NCBI GenBank assembly: GCA_910585855.1 | Contig: CAJUGZ010000018.1 | Coordinates: 1-28,912 of the forward strand | Source of the DNA: an uncultured Lachnospiraceae bacterium | Lineage (GTDB): Bacteria > Bacillota_A > Clostridia > Lachnospirales > Lachnospiraceae | Length of the DNA stretch: 28,912 nucleotides | Reading direction: 5' to 3' | Part shown: positions 24,196 to 28,912 of the stretch, piece after piece | Numbering within the stretch: position 1 is the stretch's first letter | Layout of the letters: every line of letters starts with the position of its first letter | Translations under genes and position numbers: made by a program | The notes under the pieces: model-generated | What the model saw: the letters and a program-made list of their open reading frames with translations, nothing else | What the model was told of the DNA's origin: nothing | The model's database searches: none

Positions 24196-24909
24196 CTATC
24201 CCCGCTTTAATTCAAATTTATATCCGATTCCCCAAACCGTAGATATTCCCCATCTCTCATGATCCTTTATCTTTTCTCTCAGCCGTTTAATATGTACATC
24301 CACCGTTCTGGTATCTCCGATATATTCATATCCCCAAATATGATCCAAAAGCTGTTCTCTGGTAAAAACCTGATTAGGAGAAGAAGCCAAAAAATACAAA
24401 AGTTCCAGTTCCTTTGGCGGCATTTCAATCGTTTCCCCTTTATATAATACCGAATAATTTGTCAAATTGATGACCAGATCCTCGTATTCCACATATTCTC
24501 CCTGCTGCTCCATCCCAGCAGCATAACTTCCAGCAGCAGGCTGATAGCGCCGCAAAACAGCTTTTACCCGAGCCACCAATTCTTTCGAATCAAACGGCTT
24601 AATCATATAGTCATCCGCTCCCAATTCCAACCCAAGAACCTTATCAAAGATTTCTCCTTTTGCAGAAAGCATAATAATCGGCACTTGCGAATTTTTCCGA
24701 AGTTCCCGGCAAACCTGATAGCCATCAATACCGGGGAGCATCAAATCTAGAAGTACCAAATTCGGCTTATAAACAGAAAAAACCGAAAGTGCCTCCTCTC
24801 CGTCATTTACAATTTTTGCTTCAAAACACTCTTTTATCAAATAAAGGGAAATCAACTCCGCTATATTATTATCATCATCCACAATCAAAATTTTCTGTTT
24901 CGCTGCCAT
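24196..24909 (-). CDS. OmpR/PhoB-family response regulator
   Basis: A 237-aa transcriptional regulator. The receiver domain has the acidic pocket DDD (11-13), the phosphorylation site D55 (LVLLDLMLPG) and the conserved lysine in YMIKPF. The C-terminal winged helix (about 140-235) includes MPPKELELLYFLASSPNQVF and TRTVDVHIKRLREKI, typical of the OmpR family. ATG 24909 has AAGGGAG 8 nt upstream. It is the partner of the adjacent kinase (2-nt gap). No target site can be assigned from the sequence. Upstream lies a long non-coding gap with the family B element. Confidence 0.97.
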   Translation of the reverse strand: MAAKQKILIVDDDNNIAELISLYLIKECFEAKIVNDGEEALSVFSVYKPNLVLLDLMLPGIDGYQVCRELRKNSQVPIIMLSAKGEIFDKVLGLELGADDYMIKPFDSKELVARVKAVLRRYQPAAGSYAAGMEQQGEYVEYEDLVINLTNYSVLYKGETIEMPPKELELLYFLASSPNQVFTREQLLDHIWGYEYIGDTRTVDVHIKRLREKIKDHERWGISTVWGIGYKFELKRG

Positions 24910-24965
24910 ACTCTATTCTCCCTTTCTTAAATTCTAAATTAATTCCATCTTTTGTACCCTATCCC

Positions 24966-25003
24966 AAACCGGACACTAGATTTTAACCGGACGCCAGATT
25001 TTG
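24966..25003 (+). repeat. Short tandem duplication at the family B edge
   Basis: CCGGACACTAGATTTT and CCGGACGCCAGATTTT follow each other (14 of 16 identical). The second overlaps the left arm of the family B element. The first contains CTAGATTTT, an exact partner for AAAATCTAG at the right end, so the element has two possible left ends. Confidence 0.6.
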
Positions 25004-25316
25004 GAAGGGATGCTCTGCGGCTGCTCCGCTCTCCAGAAAGCAAGAAGGTCTAAGTCTTCTGCATTTTAGTACATCCAACCGTACGAACCAGTGCGCAATT
25101 CGCCCGCTTCACAACCAAAGCAGAACTAGCATAAGAAAAGATTATACCATCCACAACATACATCCTTCCCTTTCGGGCGGGCTAAACACGCACCTTTTTT
25201 TGCATACACTGCTCAAACGCAGCATATGCAAAAAATTCTAAATATTCGAAGCAGAAGCCTAAGACCTTCTAACTTTCTTCCGAAGTCACAGCCGCAGAGC
25301 ATCCCTTCCAAAATCT
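24996..25316 (+). repeat. Family B foldback element, complete copy (about 320 bp)
   Basis: A perfect 28-bp inverted repeat closes the element (24996-25023 with 25289-25316). Nested inside are a 20-bp helix with two mismatches (25043-25062 with 25251-25270), GTGC and GCCCGC (25091-25094, 25102-25107) pairing with GCGGGC and GCAC (25177-25182, 25190-25193), and a local T-rich/A-rich hairpin (about 25195-25236). No open frame of gene quality lies inside. The nested order suggests a branched RNA or single-stranded DNA fold. Right-half similarity to 1-125 makes it a repeat family. Strand is arbitrary. Confidence 0.75.
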
Positions 25317-25618
25317 AGCTGTCTGCTTCTGCTGTAAATACATCGTTTTATAAACTTTTTATCATAAAGTATCTCTTTTATAGCCTAACATTATAAAAAA
25401 CATAATATTTTTACAACTCAATAATACTACAAAATAGTCATATAGTAATTATCATATAATATACAACTCTAATTTATTTTTATCTATATTTGCTGAAAAT
25501 CTATCTATTTTAAAATGAAATGATACAGTATACACTACTTTTTAAATAAAATTTTACTACTTAATTATGTATACCATTATAACCTTTACAGGAATCTATC
25601 TTCTGTCTGGAATACACA
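25317..25618. other. A+T-rich spacer, no gene seen
   Basis: The stretch between the family B element and family A copy 5 is very A+T-rich. I see no frame with a ribosome binding site, no RNA gene and no clear terminator in it. Confidence 0.5.
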
Positions 25619-25772
25619 GCTGGAATGGAAAGGGAGGTCTATGCAGGGTCATCATTTCCCATCGGCACTTAGACGCTATGTTGCTGTATTTTAGCGTCTT
25701 ATGTGTCCGCTATGAAAATAGGAAATGCTAAGCGCAAGCGGGCCCGGAATAGACCTCTCTTTCCATTCCAGC
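25619..25772 (+). repeat. Family A foldback element, copy 5 (long form, 154 bp)
   Basis: The 24-bp closing stem (25619-25642 with 25749-25772) is complete with one G.U at column 15 on the + strand. Inner helices GGGTC/GGCCC, CATTTCC/GGAAATG and GACGCT/AGCGTC and the GCGCAAGC segment are present. The AATACACAGC left flank is shared with copies 3 and 6. It lies 87 bp downstream of mutS2, on the opposite strand. Confidence 0.87.
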
Positions 25773-25859
25773 GTCCTCTCCCATCCAAAAAGCAGAATTC
25801 CCTACTATTATTTACATCTTTAACAAGAAACACAATAGCAAATTAGAACTATAACAAAT

Positions 25860-28229
25860 TTACCGAAAAACTACAATTGTAACACCGGCATCTCCTTCTC
25901 CATACTCTCCAAGATGAAATTCCTTTACATTCTTCATCCGCCTCAAATGATCCTGTACTGCCTTACGAAGCGCACCCGTCCCTTTTCCATGCACCACACG
26001 CACCTGTTCTAAATGTGCCAAATAGGCATCATCTAAATACTTGTCCAGTTCCGAAATCGCTTCGTCCACCATTTTTCCAATCAAATTAATCTCAGGTGAA
26101 ATACTCGCACTCTTTGTCATTTTTATCTTTCCTGTATTGCTCCGGCTAAAATTCGGTCCGGTAATTACCGCTTCTTCTATTGGCTCTAGATCCTGTATAT
26201 TCACCCGTGACCGAAAAATTCCTATCTGTACATATAAATCTCCCTTTGCATTTGGCAGAGAACTGACTGTACCATTTGCTCCCATAGAAAGCACCTTTAC
26301 TGCATCGCCAATATGAAAATCCCCTGCTGTATACGTTTTCTTTTTTACTGTTGTTGTCTTCTTTGCCGAGAGTTTTTCATTCTTTTGATTAATTTTCTCC
26401 CGAATCTGGCTTCGGTGCTGCTCCATCTCTTTGCCGGTCATTCCTTTTTGAAACATTCGGATCGTTTCATCTGCATATGTTTTTGCTTCCTGCAGGATTC
26501 GTCTGGCTTCTTCATTGGCTTCCCGAATCATACGATCTTTTTGTTCGTCAAAACGTTCCTGTTTTTTCTCTAACTGTTGTTTTAATGTTTCGACTTTCTC
26601 TTTATAGGCTGCAATTTCTTCTTGTTCTTTTTCAATCGTCCGCTTACTGTGCTCTAAGTCAGCAATTAAATCCTCAAACTCTACATCCTGCTGTGTGACC
26701 CGCTTTTTAGCGTCCTCAATTAAAAATGCTGGAAGACCCAACTTCCCAGAAATTGCAAAAGCATTGCTTTTTCCCGGAATCCCGATTAAAAGCCGATAGG
26801 TCGGACGCAGCGTTTCTACATCAAACTCACAGCAGGCATTTTCCACTCCGGGAGTAGAAAGTGCAAATACTTTTAATTCACTGTAATGTGTCGTTGCCAT
26901 TGTCCGAATCTTCATATTGTGCAAAAAAGAAAGAACGGCTGTAGCAAGTGCTGCACCTTCTGTTGGATCTGTTCCTGCCCCCAACTCGTCAAACAGTACC
27001 AGCGAACGATCGTCTGCCTTTTCTAAAATTTTTACAATATTGGTCATATGAGAAGAAAATGTACTTAAACTCTGTTCTATACTTTGCTCATCTCCTATAT
27101 CTGCATAGATTTCTTCAAATACTGCCAATTTCGATCCCTCAAATGCAGGGATATGAAGCCCTGCCTGTCCCATCAAAGAAAGCAGTCCTACTGTCTTTAA
27201 GGATACTGTTTTTCCTCCGGTATTTGGTCCGGTTACTACCAAAAGATCAAATGTTTCTCCCAGATGAATATTAGAAGGAACGACCTTTTTGGGATCTAAA
27301 AGCGGATGTCTTGCCTGTTTTAAGACAATTTTTCCCTCTTTATTTAACTTTGGTTCGCTTCCTTTCATATCTTTCGATAAAAGCGCTTTTGCAAATATAA
27401 AATCTAACTTTGTAAGAATCTGAAAATCCTCTAAGATTTCCTCCATATACTCTGCTGTCTGATTGCTTAATACTGCTAAAATCCGTTCTATCTCTTCCTG
27501 TTCTTTCATCGCAAGTTCTTTTAAGTCATTATTTAATTTTACAACTGCCATAGGCTCTACAAAAAGAGTGGAACCACTAGAAGACTGATCGTGAATCATC
27601 CCCGGTACTTGCCCTCGGTACTCCTGCTTTACCGGAATACAATACCGCCCATTTCGCATCGTTACTACCGTTTCCTGTAAATATCCTTTCGTGCTTTGGC
27701 TGTTTACCATAGAATTTAGCTGACTGTGGATTCGTTCATTTGCGGTATGCATCGAACGACGAATATCTTTTAAAGCCGGGCTGGCATCGTCTGCCATCTC
27801 TTCTTCTGAGATAATACAGCGGTTTAATTCATGATTTAATGGTGTAAGCGGCTCTAGCTTAGCAAATAAGCCGTCTAATGTATCATCTGGCAAATCTGTT
27901 GTATCATTTCTAGAAAATGCCTTTACCCGATTTGCTGTCTGCAAAAGAGAACTAACAGAAAGCAGCTCTCCCATTCCCAACACACTTCCCACTTTCAGCC
28001 GCTGAAAAGAAGCCCGAATATCCCGAATCCCGGAAAAAGAAATACTTCCCTTCTGCATAATCCTTCGATAAGCATCACTTGTCTGTGCCTGCTGATACTG
28101 AATTTCTTCTATATCAGAAGAAGGCATCAAACTTCTGCACAAACTCTTTGCATAATCGGAATAAGCATACTCCTCTAACCGTTTTGTAATCTTATCATAT
28201 TCTAATGTTTTTAAAACCTTTTCATTCAT
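25860..28229 (-). CDS. mutS2: MutS2 family ATPase/endonuclease
   Basis: This MutS-like protein (789 aa, normal length) lacks the mismatch-recognition domain. It contains a core/lever region, an ATPase with Walker A GPNTGGKT (about 334-341) and Walker B LVLFDELGAGTDP, the signature STFSSHMTNI, a long coiled coil (about 500-620, EKEQEEIAAYKEKVETLKQQ) and a C-terminal Smr domain (about 715-789) with HGKGTGALR. MutS2 proteins are reported to suppress recombination and, in Bacillus, to act on collided ribosomes; which applies here cannot be told from sequence. The Smr motif reads INLIGKMVDEA where LDLRGxxxEEA is usual, so nuclease activity is uncertain. ATG 28229 has AGGGAG 6 nt upstream; the frame open to 28262 has no site. 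It follows trmL by 20 nt and is probably co-transcribed. Confidence 0.96.
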   Translation of the reverse strand: MNEKVLKTLEYDKITKRLEEYAYSDYAKSLCRSLMPSSDIEEIQYQQAQTSDAYRRIMQKGSISFSGIRDIRASFQRLKVGSVLGMGELLSVSSLLQTANRVKAFSRNDTTDLPDDTLDGLFAKLEPLTPLNHELNRCIISEEEMADDASPALKDIRRSMHTANERIHSQLNSMVNSQSTKGYLQETVVTMRNGRYCIPVKQEYRGQVPGMIHDQSSSGSTLFVEPMAVVKLNNDLKELAMKEQEEIERILAVLSNQTAEYMEEILEDFQILTKLDFIFAKALLSKDMKGSEPKLNKEGKIVLKQARHPLLDPKKVVPSNIHLGETFDLLVVTGPNTGGKTVSLKTVGLLSLMGQAGLHIPAFEGSKLAVFEEIYADIGDEQSIEQSLSTFSSHMTNIVKILEKADDRSLVLFDELGAGTDPTEGAALATAVLSFLHNMKIRTMATTHYSELKVFALSTPGVENACCEFDVETLRPTYRLLIGIPGKSNAFAISGKLGLPAFLIEDAKKRVTQQDVEFEDLIADLEHSKRTIEKEQEEIAAYKEKVETLKQQLEKKQERFDEQKDRMIREANEEARRILQEAKTYADETIRMFQKGMTGKEMEQHRSQIREKINQKNEKLSAKKTTTVKKKTYTAGDFHIGDAVKVLSMGANGTVSSLPNAKGDLYVQIGIFRSRVNIQDLEPIEEAVITGPNFSRSNTGKIKMTKSASISPEINLIGKMVDEAISELDKYLDDAYLAHLEQVRVVHGKGTGALRKAVQDHLRRMKNVKEFHLGEYGEGDAGVTIVVFR

Positions 28230-28249
28230 AAAAAACTCCCTACTTTCCA

Positions 28250-28744
28250 CTACTCGTTCCAATGCAGCCGATGCAGTTTCCCAGAAAGTTCCATATCACG
28301 AAATTCATTCTGACGAAGTGCCTCATAAAGCACAACTGCCACTGCATTAGAAAGATTCAAAGAACGAATCTCCGACTTCATCGGAATCCGCACACAAGTC
28401 TTTTCATAATCTACCAATATCTCCTCTGGTATCCCGGCACTCTCCTTTCCAAACATAATATAATCATCCGCACCATACGACACCTCATGATATGCTCTCT
28501 TTGCCTTTGTTGTCGCCATATAAATCTTAGCTCCCCGATTCCTTTCCAAAAAATCCTGAAAACTTTCATATACTGTAACATCCAAATCCTTCCAGTAGTC
28601 CAATCCGGCACGCCTTAACTGCTTCTCATCCAAACAAAACCCCAAAGGACGAATCAAATGCAGACGACTCCCCGTTGCCACACAAGTTCGTCCAATATTT
28701 CCAGTATTCGCCGGTATCTCCGGCTCATGCAACACAATATTCAT
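28250..28744 (-). CDS. trmL: tRNA (cytidine/uridine(34)-2'-O)-methyltransferase TrmL
   Basis: A SPOUT-family methyltransferase of 164 aa. The family motifs are complete: PEIPANTGNIGRTCVAT near the N-terminus, LHLIRPLGF, RAGLDYW, MFGKESAGIPEEIL and the knot-forming IRSLNLSNAVAVVLYEALRQ. TrmL methylates the 2'-O of the wobble nucleotide of certain leucine tRNAs. I use ATG 28744, giving MNIVLHEPEIP as in homologues; an upstream in-frame TTG at 28756 is 5 nt from a perfect AGGAGG and would add four residues, so it may be the true start. The gene heads an apparent trmL-mutS2 unit. Confidence 0.94.
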   Translation of the reverse strand: MNIVLHEPEIPANTGNIGRTCVATGSRLHLIRPLGFCLDEKQLRRAGLDYWKDLDVTVYESFQDFLERNRGAKIYMATTKAKRAYHEVSYGADDYIMFGKESAGIPEEILVDYEKTCVRIPMKSEIRSLNLSNAVAVVLYEALRQNEFRDMELSGKLHRLHWNE

Positions 28745-28838
28745 AAAACCCAACAAATCCTCCTCTCCAGATAATCTGTTTTCTCTCCTCTATTCAACTC
28801 TTTTACACGCTTACTATTTTTTCGGTCTGAAATACACA

Positions 28839-28912
28839 GCTGAAAGCCAAAGGGAGCTCTATGCAGGGTCATCATTTCCCGTCGGCACTTAGACACTGTA
28901 TTGCTGTGTTTT
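28839..28912 (+). repeat. Family A foldback element, copy 6 (long form, cut by window end)
   Basis: The left arm (28839-28862) and the first half match the long form. Its arm is a mosaic of columns seen in copies 2, 3 and 4. The apical 5' strand is GACACT instead of GACGCT, so the partner beyond the window should read AGTGTC (or a wobble variant) if the covariation rule holds. Confidence 0.8.

Noticed and set aside
24996..25316. Family B element as RNase P RNA, tmRNA, SRP RNA or 6S RNA
   Set aside because: None of the characteristic conserved segments of those RNAs could be found on either strand, and the element occurs more than once.
2705..25772. Family A copies as a CRISPR array or retron RNA
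   Set aside because: Copies are kilobases apart with genes between, there are no spacers or cas genes, and no reverse transcriptase is encoded in the window.

Overview
The window looks like chromosome of a low-GC Firmicute, most likely Lachnospiraceae (Clostridia). The reasons are the A+T-rich sequence, strong AGGAGG ribosome binding sites, clostridial-type RpoB and RpoC N-termini, YhaM, MutS2 and YdbC homologues, and a lipoprotein of a type common in gut Clostridia. This is judged from protein features by eye; no search was run. Every confident protein-coding gene lies on the minus strand, so transcription runs from high to low coordinates.

Layout from right to left (direction of transcription): trmL and mutS2 (28744-25860); a 950-bp gap with two different structured repeats; an OmpR-type response regulator and its histidine kinase (24909-22787); a membrane-anchored HtrA-like protein that has lost its catalytic triad, followed by a YhaM-type exoribonuclease (22587-20131); a 23S rRNA uracil methyltransferase whose C-terminal tail has decayed (19770-18400, remnant to 18277); a restriction-modification island (18252-13214) with a helix-turn-helix regulator, two DNA methyltransferases, a PD-(D/E)XK endonuclease and a ferredoxin-nuclease-like protein; a lipoprotein (12494-11547); rpoB and rpoC (10615-2934); a Nudix hydrolase; a broken AlbA_2/ATP-binding gene; a YdbC/PC4-like protein and one unknown small protein.

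The most unusual content is between the genes. Six copies (five complete, one cut by the window end) of a 141-154-bp foldback element occupy intergenic gaps. Each closes with a 24-bp stem that varies in 12 of 24 columns between copies yet stays paired within every complete copy, and inner helices covary too. Wobble pairs are consistently G.U on one strand, so this looks like a structured RNA with a defined sense strand. It mostly lies opposite to the flanking genes. A second, larger foldback element (about 320 bp, 28-bp perfect terminal arms) occurs once complete and once cut by the left window edge.

The restriction-modification island is compact and probably one operon: overlaps of 4 nt and 23 nt, gaps of 1 nt and 49 nt, behind a near-consensus promoter (TTGAAA-17-TATACT). 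Four ATGAAAT repeats at 10-11-bp spacing lie just upstream of that promoter and a fifth abuts the regulator's ribosome binding site. Two methyltransferases of different class plus a single-chain nuclease suggest a Type IIS-like system with an asymmetric target. The extra ferredoxin/nuclease-like protein is not a standard component and is the best candidate here for an undescribed system part.
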